A stretch of DNA of 64,000 bases from Nematostella vectensis (taxonomy: Eukaryota; Cnidaria; Anthozoa; Actiniaria; Edwardsiidae), in contig NC_064042.1 of NCBI RefSeq assembly GCF_932526225.1, forward strand, positions 3,703,001-3,767,000. Reading direction: 5' to 3'. The notes below the pieces were generated by a model. It did no database searches. It was not told the origin of the DNA and saw only the letters and a program-made list of their open reading frames with translations. Position numbers and translations under genes: made by a program. Below, piece after piece: positions 35,301 to 64,000 of this stretch; the first letter of the stretch is position 1, and every line of letters begins with the position of its first letter.

Positions 35301-37324
35301 TGTGCGGATAGCATGGTTAGGAACAATATTTAATCCGGCATATTTCTGCGCCTTTTGTCGTCGCTCTTAGGGACGGACAATCAGGAAAGTGATGGGGGAG
35401 GGGCGGGTAGTCTAGCCAAGTCGAAAAACCTTTTGTCGGTTTTGCGTGGTCGTGTAAGCTCCCAACCTCGATAATCCGGACAATTCTCGTGAAAGCCTTC
35501 GCCCTCTCACGTTCAAAAACAGTAATTTGGAATAAGTACAACTCCAAGAAGTACGACATAGCATTGTGTAGCATGGGCAAGATTATCCACCAGTAATCGT
35601 CGATAAACCTGTTGTACCTGTTTCTTCAATATTATTACTAGGGAAAATCAGGCCTAGTATAGCATAGTAAACAGTCGGTGACTGAATCAGGGAAGTCTAT
35701 ATTTGCTACGTAGACGTCAATTTTAAATGTTCTGCGAACTCTTGTCAATAATTTCTAACTGCTAAACCACTTTCTGAATTCCGTCATTCAAACCGTCATT
35801 GAGGCGGCGTGATTGGAAACCATTTGAGTGCTGGCCAATGAAAACGCTTTGATTTTGAATGACGGAAGCGATTTAGCTGCTGGGAATCGTCGACGGGAGC
35901 TCGCAGACTATTAAAAACCGCATTACGTCGAGAAAAAAAAAACAATTAGTCCGATAGGGTTGAGTCTAGCTTTTCGCTAAAGGGGGCTTTGGCTCAAGGA
36001 CAAGGAAGGGGTGGGGTATTATTTTGTTTTGTTACATATGACTTTCTGACAGCCCAAAGGGGGGGGGGGGGGTTAAACCCCCTAAACCCTCCCCCTAGAT
36101 CCGCTACTGTCCGGTCTGCAACAACGATTATCTATCACTTCTAAACTTACCTAAGCAGAGAACTGAGGCATCGGTAATGATAAATCATCCCCAGTGAATT
36201 CAATATCGTACATTAAACCAAAAGGATACTCTAAATGAATGTGGTTCACGGAAAAGGTTCATTCGCAGTAGCATTAGCTAATTTTGATTATCGCTCAAAC
36301 CCCCTCAACGTAAAAAGAAAGAGTAGATTGATGCATGTTTTCAGTTATTTTTTTAACGATATGCACTGGGAGAAAGATACCTTCCCCGACAATGCTTATT
36401 TACGAAACTCTTTATCGCAATTCAGCTCAAGTTGATGTCTATCGCCATTAACGAATTTACATAAGAAGGAAACAGTGATACATTTACTTAATAAGTAACC
36501 AAATTCTTTTTTGTTTTCTCTATTTTATAATACTTTGTTTAATTTTTGAATGAACTAAATAGTTCTTTTTCAGCTCTCGACAGTAAAATCAGAAGGAGAC
36601 GTGGATGATAATATTCAATAGATTATTGATCAACAATTTGTTTGCCTCAGGTATTGAAAAATATACTATATATCCTAATATATGACAGAAATGCACGCCC
36701 CCGTCGGCTAAAAGGCAACTGCAGTCTTCCTAAATCTTAGTAGATATATCTATAGAAGTCAAACTCGGAAGACAAAAAGGCTTAATCGTTCGCCTTTCAA
36801 GGTGTTTCGTGCAGCCCTTTATCTTGATGATTTTTGCATGGTTAAAATTTCTTCTTCATTTCGTTGAAGAATCCTTGAAAGAATTACGGAGTCATTTATA
36901 CAATTCCAAGTTCATCCATTTCTTATTCAAAATAAAAACACATATCTATATGATTGCTCTCCCCCACGCTTCATTACAAATATCAGTTATTCACGTCTTG
37001 AAGTTTAGTAGTCTCCGTGGCGTCTTCAGCGGTCGTCTGAATCGCAGGTTTTAACAATGGTTTCGCCGCTCCTACTTTTTCTGAATTTTGCTCTTTCAGA
37101 CCCGACGGTTCACTGAGCTGACGTCGATTCATAAATCCTTTCAACTTAGAATTGCCACATTCATTTTGATTGTTCCTTTTGGTGGAAGACGAGAAGCGAA
37201 AGCCTTCGACTTTTGGCGATTCAGGAGTTGGCGGTGGGGTTGTTGAATCGGGACCTGTGTCATCGTAAGAAGAAGACCTTTCGTATCGTCGTCTTCGTTG
37301 GGCTCTCTGTATGTAAGACAGCAT
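17376..37324 (-). CDS. Coiled-coil protein with paired EF-hands (20 exons), family not recognised
   Basis: Exons 5' to 3' on the minus strand: 37324-36995, 34370-34308, 32901-32824, 32422-32384, 32095-32041, 31552-31473, 31172-31121, 30832-30787, 30694-30602, 30195-30124, 29894-29813, 24345-24301, 23403-23316, 23174-23119, 23007-22830, 22037-21943, 21602-21534, 21368-21312, 20675-20585, 18116-17376. All phases agree. The N-terminus (MLSYIQRAQRRRR) is Ser/Pro-rich, followed by about 250 residues of charged coiled coil. Next comes a conserved-looking block (TLTDFRATLPSHYLG), then two EF-hand loops: DTNDDFHLDTQE (Gly replaced) and canonical DVDSSGTVDFFE. The tail is basic. Total is about 785 residues, so a calcium-responsive scaffold is an inference. 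Weakest joins are the acceptor at 23403, the donor at 36995, and the last exon, where the frame shifts by one near 17890. There, either an indel or a 55-nt intron (donor GTGATC) restores the frame into ...ELITRRDELREENRRWAQ. Confidence 0.65.
18061..18197 (-). repeat. 70-bp x2 tandem duplication spanning a 3' splice site
   Basis: The copies 18061-18130 and 18131-18197 differ at few positions. Each contains, on the minus strand, TACTACAG|CTAAAATGGAACTG. The upstream copy's acceptor (right edge 18186) reads into a TAA, while the downstream copy (right edge 18116) stays open. The last exon of the EF-hand gene should therefore use the second one. Confidence 0.85.
18267..18514. repeat. 124-bp x2 tandem duplication
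   Basis: GTCAGAATGTTTTATTAT starts at 18267 and 18391. Each copy also contains GTCAGAATGCTTAACTCTTA, CGTAA and a TAGCATTTTT segment. It lies in the last intron of the EF-hand gene. Confidence 0.85.
19096..19458. mobile_element. Foldback (long inverted repeat) MITE
   Basis: Arms of about 136 bp (19096-19231 and 19323-19458) are imperfect reverse complements across their length, with ~90 bp between. Outer ends are GCAAAAAATGGCAAA / TTTGCCATTTTTTTGC. Inner parts pair TTTTGGTAGATGATCC with GGATTATCTACCAAAA. No clear target duplication was found. Confidence 0.75.
19921..20044. repeat. 31-bp tandem repeat x4
   Basis: Units of the form GTACTGTAMGAAACATAGCCG, ATRACCTTCG repeat four times with increasing divergence. 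It lies in the last intron of the EF-hand gene. Confidence 0.8.
20891..21073. mobile_element. TTAA-flanked palindromic MITE
   Basis: Bounded by TTAA at 20891-20894 and 21070-21073. TIRs are AAGGCTGGTTTCCATTTGAT (left) and, inverted, AAGGCTGGGTTTCTACTTGA (right). Internal GATCG-rich segments also pair. The TTAA target fits piggyBac- or Kolobok-type mobilisation. Confidence 0.8.
22330..22715. repeat. VNTR of GACAGGTGGCGCCTTACTAT units
   Basis: Five to six units of about 57-77 bp share GGTGGCGCCTTACTATTCGG and GAAAGCGCAACGAGCTTATG. It lies in an intron of the EF-hand gene. Predicted peptides from it are repeat artefacts. Confidence 0.8.
23295..23336 (-). repeat. 21-bp x2 duplication creating tandem donors, in frame
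   Basis: On the minus strand GAAG|gtatgctattcaacatg is followed by GAAG|gtatgttatttaacata. The first donor (exon edge 23316) joins in frame. The second (edge 23295) adds exactly 21 nt (GMLFNME) with no stop, so both products would be in frame. Confidence 0.8.
24437..24541. repeat. Outlying 3-copy island of the 35-bp minisatellite
   Basis: Three copies of CCTCTTAGCCCGCCCTCCCT, TACATTC units, separated by about 2.3 kb from the main array at 26855-27972. Confidence 0.9.
24560..25175. repeat. ~152-bp tandem repeat, about 3-4 copies
   Basis: CGGCGTTTACC occurs near 24790, 24944 and 25097 in units that also share GAAAATTTGGAAAAATC, ATCCAAAG and AACCCCGTTTGGTCGCATTT. Related degenerate units appear again at about 26400-26850, on the far side of the nested small gene. 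Confidence 0.8.
25333..25539 (+). CDS. Small plus-strand two-exon coding fragment, unknown product
   Basis: Exon 25333-25422 (acceptor CACACAG, donor gtaagg) and exon 25459-25539 (acceptor AATTGTAG, stop TAG) are both phase 0. They join to MMMGYPAGALKTLGSLYQQL, D, TLGLSVSKAPGDIIEALHGW, ITGKPE. The peptide is compositionally normal and runs cleanly across a 36-nt gap, which is very short for an intron. It sits antisense within the large intron of the EF-hand gene, between two repeat blocks. No upstream exons were found. It may be the 3' end of a gene or a duplicated fragment. I do not recognise the family. Confidence 0.4.
26390..26854. repeat. Degenerate GGAAAAC / AATAATCCTG repeats
   Basis: Irregular units containing CTGGGAAAACTCGAAT, AATAATCCTGTAGG and GGAAAACGCGCGTTTTCC fill the stretch up to the minisatellite. 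The vocabulary resembles the 24560-25175 repeats. Confidence 0.65.
26855..27972. repeat. 35-bp minisatellite, about 32 copies
   Basis: Unit TTACATTCTCCCTAAACCTC, TTAGCCCGCCCTCCC. Variants (CTTCC for CTCCC, CTGAAC, CCACCC) recur in a higher-order pattern, which indicates repeated block expansion. It lies in the 5.5-kb intron 24346-29812 of the EF-hand gene. Confidence 0.95.
28360..29332. repeat. C-rich minisatellite of CATCCTTACGCTCACCCC units
   Basis: About 24-28-bp units with strong strand asymmetry: almost no G on the plus strand. Open frames on both strands here (up to 265 codons, low complexity) are repeat translations. The C-rich strand could form i-motifs and the G-rich strand quadruplex-like structures. 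Confidence 0.9.
31646..31800. repeat. ~80-bp x2 tandem duplication in an intron
   Basis: AATCTGTTAAAAGATGGCTA, TGAAAACTATAC and TCCAAGCCCTCTAWGAATAG occur twice in the same order. It lies upstream (minus sense) of exon 31552-31473. Confidence 0.85.
34371..36994 (-). other. First intron of the EF-hand gene, no other gene
   Basis: AT-rich. It contains a G homopolymer at 36059-36072 and a half of a GGGTGCACAGGGGGGCAAGA-type repeat near 35168. Nothing else can be supported. Confidence 0.45.
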
Positions 37325-40300
37325 GTTTCGATCCTAGACGTACTCCTTTACTGATCACAAAAGTAAAATCCTCAATAATAAGACATTTCATTAGCATATT
37401 CGCGACGATGAATATTCAATCGCCCCAAGTGTTTACTTTTAAACCAACCAATCACGAGGAAGACACAACATAACACAAGGTTCTTTCTTCCTTTCCTTTT
37501 GTTCTATTAAAGGGAAGTTGCTCCTATCTCTCTTAGCGCATAACAGGAACGTCATAATAAAAGTAGAACAATAGTTAACCAGAGCATGGCCTTCAGGAAT
37601 CCAGGTACCCAACTGGTATTAATAACATTTCAAATTGGTGTCTTTATTAGAAATAATGTTAAATTGAAGCACTGACATGATCAGAAAGAAAAGATATTTT
37701 GATGAACGAAGTAGGTGGTTGCTTTTGTCTGCAATCAAAAGCTCATTTGCCAATATTCAATCACGTTCCAGATCGTTCGTTGAATAATTTTCCAACCGCC
37801 ATGTGGTCTTCTTTGTAGAAATTATGCGAAATAAAAACATTAACTATTTTTGTGAAGACTGCAAAAAACCTTACGTCCATTGGTGAATGTTATAAAGAGA
37901 AAAGAAAGCTAATACAATTTTCATATTAAAATTTGTGTCTGCTTAGCAGCCGCCCTTAAATTATAGTGTGGAATAAAAAATAAGTAAAGCGGAGAAGAAT
38001 TGCTCGTATTTTGGCTTTAGCTCGATGAGTTGCATGTGTTAAGTTAATTGAATACAAAAAGTGAATGGTTTCTAAACTATTTTAAAAAGCGCTTTTTTTG
38101 TAAGATGAAATATTTGACTTTTGTGAACAGTCATTTTCTTGCGGCAAAGGAACGAACGACATAAAAAGTTCTGCTCTTACCATGATTTATGTTTCGAGAT
38201 TTGCTTTTTAGCATGGGGATTTGAAATTAAAGTGATTTTTGAAAAAAAAAAAAAAACATTTAATTGTTTTTCAAACATCGCCTCACTCAAAAAGCAACAT
38301 CTCTCATCATGCAAAAGATTAACGCTCAGCAATAAGTTCAATGACCAACTAAGCTACAGCTAAGCTAAGGTTCATCGACATCACATCCCTAATATGAAAC
38401 CAAACCACAAGTAAAGGCTTGTAGAATATATCGATTGAAAATATCGCTTGGGGGTGCATGAAAACATACATCTTTACGTTCTTTGTCTCACTGAAACCAA
38501 GTGAGTATCATCATTATGTTTGCCGATATGATTGGCAAGCTTCAATTTATCACAAAAAAGAAATCTAGCCTAAGGCCTATGTTAACCTATACGACGAAAA
38601 ATTTTAACCACCAAAAGGTCCTATAAGGGGGGGGGTCTGAATTTTTTAAGCAATACTTTTCAGCTTTAATATTTATATACGTTGAACATTGTCCCTTTTT
38701 ATACAGAAAAATATTCTTGACAAAAACAAAAATGCATCCACGCAAAACAAAACATTAAATTATGAAGGTCGATACTGATAGTTGTGAATAACAGCCTCTA
38801 AAATAATGATGAACTTGACTGGATCATCGACTCGGACAAAGATGGCAGCTTCTCAGTATCCATTTTCCAGATTGAAAGACATTTTTGTTTATTGAGGTCG
38901 GGGGTGGGGCTCTAAAAACTTTGGGGTTCTATAAGGGGGGGGGGGGGCACCGAAAAAAATATATACAATGAAAGGGGGGCTCTGAAATTTTAAGTTGTCT
39001 TGAGTAAAAATCTTCCCCCTCCTCAGTGTATTTAATGAACACTCCCTAAAGATGCTTTCTATTTAATAAACAATGAAACAGACGCCCATAATACCGACTA
39101 GAAGTTAATCATTAGTTTTTTTAGGAGTTACTGTTATCAAACTGGACAATACTATTTCTATTTCCTATGATTACATTTGATATCCCTGGGAGGGGCTAAG
39201 ATAGCGAGATGTCTTTCTGTCACTTGGCATTTGAGGATTTTCTTATAAGCCTTTTACTTTATCTCTTAGCATGCCCTTGGCTACTGCATTTGTAGCATTA
39301 AAAACCTCTTCTTCGTTGTGATTAATGTGCTTCGGGGTTAAAGAATATCCATTTGCCACAGCGTTCTTTTTATATTCGAAAATACAACGGGCTGGTAGTT
39401 AGAATAAACCATCTACGAGTGAGTGATTGCTTGATTAAGGTGATAGTAGTACATGTAAATAAATTATTTCATTCTTAGCGCATGAAAATAGTTTAACCAT
39501 TACTATTCATTTCATTATATGACAACTATTTTTTTTTTTTTAAGGAATGAATATTAAAACAGAGTATGCCGCAATAGAGATATCAGCTGGAGGGCATTGA
39601 GAACGCACCAAGACACTCTATCTCATTTAATCCGTGTATTGCTCTAGACTATTTCCTTTCCAATTAATACACAGCTTTCATGCGCAATTTTTAGGGGTAG
39701 TTTACTGATCTGATCTAGGGGGATAGAAAACCGTGTAAAAGTGAATAATATTGAGGATATGTAAAAAAATGATTTAAATGTGATTACAGATAAAACCTTG
39801 AGATCTGAGACCACTTCTCTTTGTCCTTTGGAGATTATTAAGGGTAAAAGATGAAATAAATGAAAGAATTTCGTGCTTTATTTGTCGCCACTCTGGCTCA
39901 GGAGGTAAAGAGATACGGTCAGACTCTCAAAAACGCGTAAGAACAAAGTGTCTTTTCGTGTTTGTATCAGATTACTTACTCCCTATTTTGAGTTGATACC
40001 TATTTTTGATTATTTTTTTTATCTCCTCACGCACATTAACGGCTGCCATTCCTAATGGGGAACAATTCTAATAACTCTTCCAATTCACATTAAGGAGAGG
40101 TTTACCTTTCAGGTAAACTAATGCCTACCATTTGCCTACTTATACCTAACCCGAAAAAAAAGGATCAAATACATGTATCAGATATGTACAAATACATAAA
40201 GAAAACAAGTACGGAGGAGAAGAAGAATATGCATGTATCAGACAAATAGCGAAAATGGGTAGGGTTAATTGTAGGTAGTAACTGTAGGATAATTTTATTA

Positions 40301-40443
40301 TTATTTTGAACGTCATTCTCCAGCGGGTTCAGACTTGTGTATATCCTTTTTTAATAAATAATAATTTTTTTGGGCATGAATTTCTGGCAACTACGAGGGC
40401 TAGAAAGCCTATTTTAACCTTCTTCCTTTTCATTCGGAAAGTT
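37325..40443. other. Intergenic stretch between EF-hand gene promoter and XPG 3' end
   Basis: Both neighbours are on the minus strand, so this holds the promoter/5' UTR of one and the 3' flank of the other. It contains G runs near 38628 and 38936-38948 and a CCTCAGTGTATTTAATGAAC, ACTCCC repeat near 39023-39052 that recurs in inverse at about 63895-63925. It also holds one arm (39765-40140) of the direct repeat flanking the last XPG exon. AATAAA on the minus strand at 40294-40299 could end XPG. Confidence 0.5.
39765..40140. repeat. Direct repeat copy downstream of XPG (matches XPG last intron)
   Basis: About 370 bp sharing ATTAACGGCTGCCATTCCTA, GAACAATTCTAATAACTCTT and CTTTCAGGTAAACTAATGCC with 41265-41640 in the same order and orientation, with small indels. 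Confidence 0.9.
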
Positions 40444-60109
<19,666 letters not shown>

Positions 60110-60797
60110 ATCAGATTACCGTTTCAGAGTTCACGCGGAAATTTCATATCAATTATCTAGCTCTGAAATAAGCATATTTCGGTAGGAATAGTGTAAAAGT
60201 ATTCAAAAGAACATCAAAATACATAAGGATGCTGTTCACCGTTCATCTCGTCCGCCATTTTATAGCACGCGGGCATGGCTATTATGAACTTCCGCTGACC
60301 GGATCGCTCCCCTTCGAATCTGCGCTTCCAACCAAAATAAGCCTTGATAATGGGACAGGATTATTGTCTTGAGAGAATGACGTTTTTAGAAAGTGAAAAA
60401 GTGCAGCAAAGCACATAAAAGCGAAAAAAAATGAAATAAAACCTAATGATCGGTCGAAGGTTTGCAGGTTTGTGACCCCTGCATTACCACCATATATGGA
60501 ATGTTATGAGTGGGTAAATCGGGGTTTTCCCAACGCCCTACTCTCGTAGGCACTTCCGGTCACACATGATAATCTCGTGCGAAGGGAGGGCTGCAACACG
60601 TTCTAGCATGGGTAGAAATCATCCCGAAAATTCTGTATATAAATAAAGCTGAGCTCGCTTCCCACGGGTTTCTGTCATGATATAAACTCGCGGGAAAGAT
60701 CGATGTACAACCATAATAGCCCGAGTTTACACTCTGCGCCGAAACATAAGAAGACACAAATTGAGTCGTTTTAAACGCTTTATTGATTGAAGTTCAA
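60110..60797. promoter_or_regulatory. Divergent promoter region between XPG and a plus-strand first exon
   Basis: About 690 bp separates the XPG start codon (minus) from the ATG at 60798 (plus), a head-to-head arrangement. I see no unambiguous core elements. The CGCCATTTTATAGC segment near 60252 is a possible YY1-like CCAT site (inference). Confidence 0.4.
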
Positions 60798-60933
60798 ATG
60801 GAGTCTGGAGCTTTAAGGCCAAGTAAGTGGAAGAACATGGATGTTCGAGATTTGGCGTTTGTCCTCGCTTGTGTGTTATCTGGACCTGAGCCATACCAGT
60901 CGCCAGAGTATAATGTGTTTCCTACTTATACAG
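60798..60933 (+). CDS. First coding exon of an unrecognised gene
   Basis: ATG at 60798 opens MESGALRPSKWKNMDVRDLA, FVLACVLSGPEPYQSPEYNV, FPTYT and ends at a strong donor (G|gtgagg), phase 1. I find no matching acceptor before 62045. The next compatible acceptor is the phase-1 exon at 63154, so this could be an alternative first exon of the gene below or a separate gene continuing off the window. Family unknown. Confidence 0.5.
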
Positions 60934-62044
60934 GTGAGGGCAGAGTAGGAGATTATATTCTCTTATTGAATAAGCAATTGCTTCGTTTATTTCGATCTCC
61001 CAAGAACCCAACAAACCTCCAGCTTTCTCGAGAAAAAAAATTTCCCTTTCGATTCCCTCCCTGTTACTCCAACCTTCAATATTTCGAACTCACTCTAAAT
61101 CGATGCTCGATTTCTGTTTATATTTTGAATAAATATTTTTAACCCCATTTCGAGTCTCAAGCTCGTTTTTTTTTTCTGCATTCGTTTCTTTTGCTTTTCA
61201 ACCTTTTTAGGAATTGCATAAATCCTTAACTATTATAATACTTTTTTTAATTTTTTAAAAGCCTTGTAATATGGTGGTTGAGCTTCTAAAATAAATACTA
61301 ATAATTAATTGTTTGATATGATGGAGGTGATTGATGATGAAATGATCAATGATGATATGATAGACGATGCTGATTATTATGCAATCATTATTCTTCTAGA
61401 TGAGGTGACGGAATTCCAAGGTTCATCGCTGACACATGAGGCGTGCGCTATAAAAGAAAAATGTTAACTGACATATACTCGAACGGGATTTAGATACGGG
61501 ATAAACACAGGACGTGCGATTATATGTAGACACTGTGTTTATTTATTAATAAATATGGACTTTGGATCCCCTTATCGACAGTCTTCTCGACAGAAAAATA
61601 AAATCCAACTCATTAAATAGTTTATATATTGAATTATTATCATGTTATTGTTGTATTTATTTATATATTTCTTTGTAAAAAGTAATTGTTATCGATAAAG
61701 AAGATAATTTGAATTTGGTCTTTGTTTCTTTATGAGTGTATACGAATCGTCACTCAACTTCAGACCACAAATCCACTGTTATGATGTTAGAATATAATAC
61801 TGAAATGTGGATAAGTGTCCTTTTAGACTTAAAAGAATTGAACTATAACGTGATAAACGCAGAGGATAATAGCATTACGTCATCCTTATATTTTTGATTA
61901 GGGGCTTCCCCCAGGGAAAGTTCCCTTGTCACGCGTCACGCTACTACATTTCGTGGAATCGAGAAGGACCGTAGAATTACAAGTGAAACTCCCTCCTCCG
62001 TAATCGGTAAGCGTTAAATTGTACTTTCTTATTCTTCTCGCAAA
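60934..62044 (+). other. Intron or intergenic stretch, no gene seen
   Basis: AT-rich with GATGATGA-like simple sequence around 61318-61380. The 61898-62167 minus frame is a shadow of the coding exon at 62045. Confidence 0.45.
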
Positions 62045-63615
62045 ATGAACGATCAAGAAAACGCGGCTACACCGCGGAGTTTCCACTTGTTTAACTGCGA
62101 CAACACGTACGATTTGGATAGTGTCGAGAAGCTTATAAAGACCGTCGCTGGCGATGTACAAGTCCACCAGACCTACTTCCCTTTGCCTCGTATGACTCTG
62201 CTATCGCAGGAGTTGGAAGGAAATACCATGGACTGTGCTGTGTTTGTTGTCAATGCTCATGAGTCAAGGCTTTCTATTAACGAGCCAAGGGCTGGTATCG
62301 GCTACGCAAAGATCTATCGTGCTCTACTTAATGCTACAGGTAGGTTTGCTGTTCTACATTTAACATTTGGTTAACTATATTTCTAGTTCCTTTAGCTTGA
62401 TTTCTGAGGATAAGGCCTCTTTCTTTTTTTTTCTTTAGGGGCGTGTGTTGAGGGGAGGGGGGCTGCCTGTGTTGCTGAGGCGGGGGGGGGGGGGGGGTAT
62501 AGCAGTGCTCCTTGCGAAGTAGCAACTTCTAACTTCTTTTAGCAACTTTTATCACAAAGTAAAACGGAAGCTGTATAGACTAAACACTCCGGTATTTAAC
62601 TTAGCTCAGACAGTTGGTTTGGCAGTTTTTTTCAGCCTCCAAAAGATGGTCATTACTTTTCCCTTTTAGTTATTTTGGAGGATATTAGCATTAAAGTCTT
62701 CAAATCAGGGGTGGAATGGTCCCCAAAGTGGGGGGGGGAGGGGGGGAGTGGCCCCTTGGGGAGGGGAGGCTGGAGGGATTGTGACTTTCGAAGGGGGGGA
62801 AGGGGTGGCCTGGGTTGACATAGAGTACAAATAAAGTTGATACAAACAATTTTAAAGATAAGTTTATAATATCGTCTTTTATCAAGCAAACTATTTATAC
62901 ATGTAACACTATTTAGTTACATGTAGAAAACGCACATTCATATTAAAAAAATATACGCGCTTGCCCCCCTGCCCCTCCCCATCCACTGACCCTGCAAAAT
63001 CTCAATGTTATGACAAGTCATCCTTCCCCCTGTTTACACAAAATAGAATTTCCGTACTGTAATGCTGTTCTCTGTTTTTCCCAGTACACGATACGATAAT
63101 TATCTTGCTCCCTATACATAGATTGGCTTCTACCTAATTTTTCTGCCATTCAGAAAACCAAGTGCTGATTGTGATTGGTGGAGACGATAACTACAAGACT
63201 CAGGAGGAGAGGGATACCTCAGTGCTGTCCCAGTGGGCGCGTGGGAAAGTCTCCTCCCAGTTCTTGGAGGAGTACATGAATGGCTCCCGCAGCTTCATCT
63301 TCTCATGGGATGAACACCACCACCCCATACATGAGGAAGCTTTACAACACTTCCTGGACCCCAGTAAGACCGATGAGTTTGTGCCAAAGCCACGCCCACC
63401 ACAAGTGTCAGTCCCAGATCCCATCCCAGAGCCAGAGGTTGTGGACTCTGAGATCAAGGATATAAAGTTTACTCCAGATCCAGATCCCGCCGAGTTATTG
63501 TTCCAGCCCACCCCTCACATGCCTACTCAAACTGCCACAGAGCCTATCAGGAACCTTCAGCCCACCTTTGTACCAAAACTTGTCAACTTTGAAGGTTTCA
63601 AAGATGTTGAAATGA
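62045..63615 (+). CDS. Unrecognised protein, first two coding exons (continues past window)
   Basis: Exons 62045-62339 (start ATG, donor G|gtaggt, phase 1) and 63154-63615 (acceptor GCCATTCAG, donor A|gtaagt, phase 1). The first 190 residues look globular: an N-terminal FHLFNCDNTYDLDSVEKLIK segment, then DCAVFVVNAHESRLSINEPR, AGIGYAKIYRALL, LIVIGGDDNY and SFIFSWDEHHHPIHEEALQH. An acidic, proline-rich linker (PKPRPPQVSVPDPIPEPEV) follows. Alternating hydrophobic strands (AVFVV, VLIVIGG) suggest an alpha/beta fold, but I assign no function. A G-rich homopolymer (62484-62497) and GGGGGAGG runs fill the intron. Confidence 0.7.
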
Positions 63616-64000
63616 GTAAGTCATCAAACATTTTAGAATATATAGTGTTTAACACAACAGCAAAAACAATCCAAGATAAATTCAGTCAAATGGCCAGATG
63701 ATGATTTTGATACATACACAGTGGCAGGCATGCATGCCCAAAATATGAGATTGAAGGAATGTTATAACCTGTATAATATTCTATATGTCAAACTCATTCA
63801 AAGAATGCAACATCAATTGGTCCACAAAAGGGTTAGACAATATCTCCCTTCTAATCACATGTCACCAGGATTGCCCCTGCTTTTCTTTGTTTAGGGAGTG
63901 TTCATTAAATATTTTGAGAGGAGAGGGAAGGTGTTTGGGGAGGGAGTTTCAAAACCACCAAAAAGGAGAGGGGGCTGAAATGAAATGGGAGGGGGTGTGG
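63616..64000 (+). other. Intron at the window edge
   Basis: Contains GGGAGTGTTCATTAAATATT at about 63895, the inverse of a motif near 39030, so probably the end of a dispersed repeat. No exon is recognised. Confidence 0.4.

Overview
The window reads as nuclear DNA of an invertebrate animal, most likely an anthozoan cnidarian (sea anemone or coral). This is an inference. It rests on intron-rich genes with consensus GT-AG sites, invertebrate-like versions of animal genes (SORL1, ERCC5/XPG, a clan-3 cytochrome P450), a Penelope-like retroelement, many short TIR/foldback DNA elements, TTAA-targeted elements and long G/C homopolymers. There are no operons, phage genes or CRISPR arrays. Most long open frames are antisense shadows or satellite translations; the real genes are chains of short exons that I joined by splice consensus and phase.

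Layout. 1-2300: a 5'-truncated, frameshifted Penelope-like element with a hammerhead-ribozyme-like 3' motif. 5476-15830 (+): the C-terminal half of a SORL1/SorLA sorting receptor (eight FN3 units, one TM helix, a GGA-type acidic tail). Its 3' flank carries a helically phased array of TCAAGGTCA nuclear-receptor half-sites. 37324-17376 (-): a 20-exon coiled-coil/EF-hand gene I cannot name. Its large intron holds two minisatellites and a small plus-strand coding pair. 60109-40444 (-): complete ERCC5/XPG in 16 coding exons, with catalytic N and I regions, a PIP box and one AT-AC U12-type intron. One XPG intron holds a complete two-exon P450 gene on the opposite strand (51687-53621), and another holds a 4.56-kb TTAA-flanked transposon with ~0.6-kb terminal inverted repeats. 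60798 onward (+): two phase-1 first exons of unrecognised genes, divergent from XPG.

The most unusual pattern is that short tandem duplications repeatedly span splice sites. At least five 5' splice sites in three unrelated genes are copied into the adjacent intron (41 bp x3, 95 bp x2, 21 bp x2, 91 bp x2, 70 bp x6), and one 3' splice site is copied (70 bp x2). This leaves arrays of decoy splice sites, most of which would break the reading frame if used. Together with the U12 intron, the nested P450 and the phased receptor-site array, these are the observations most worth following up.
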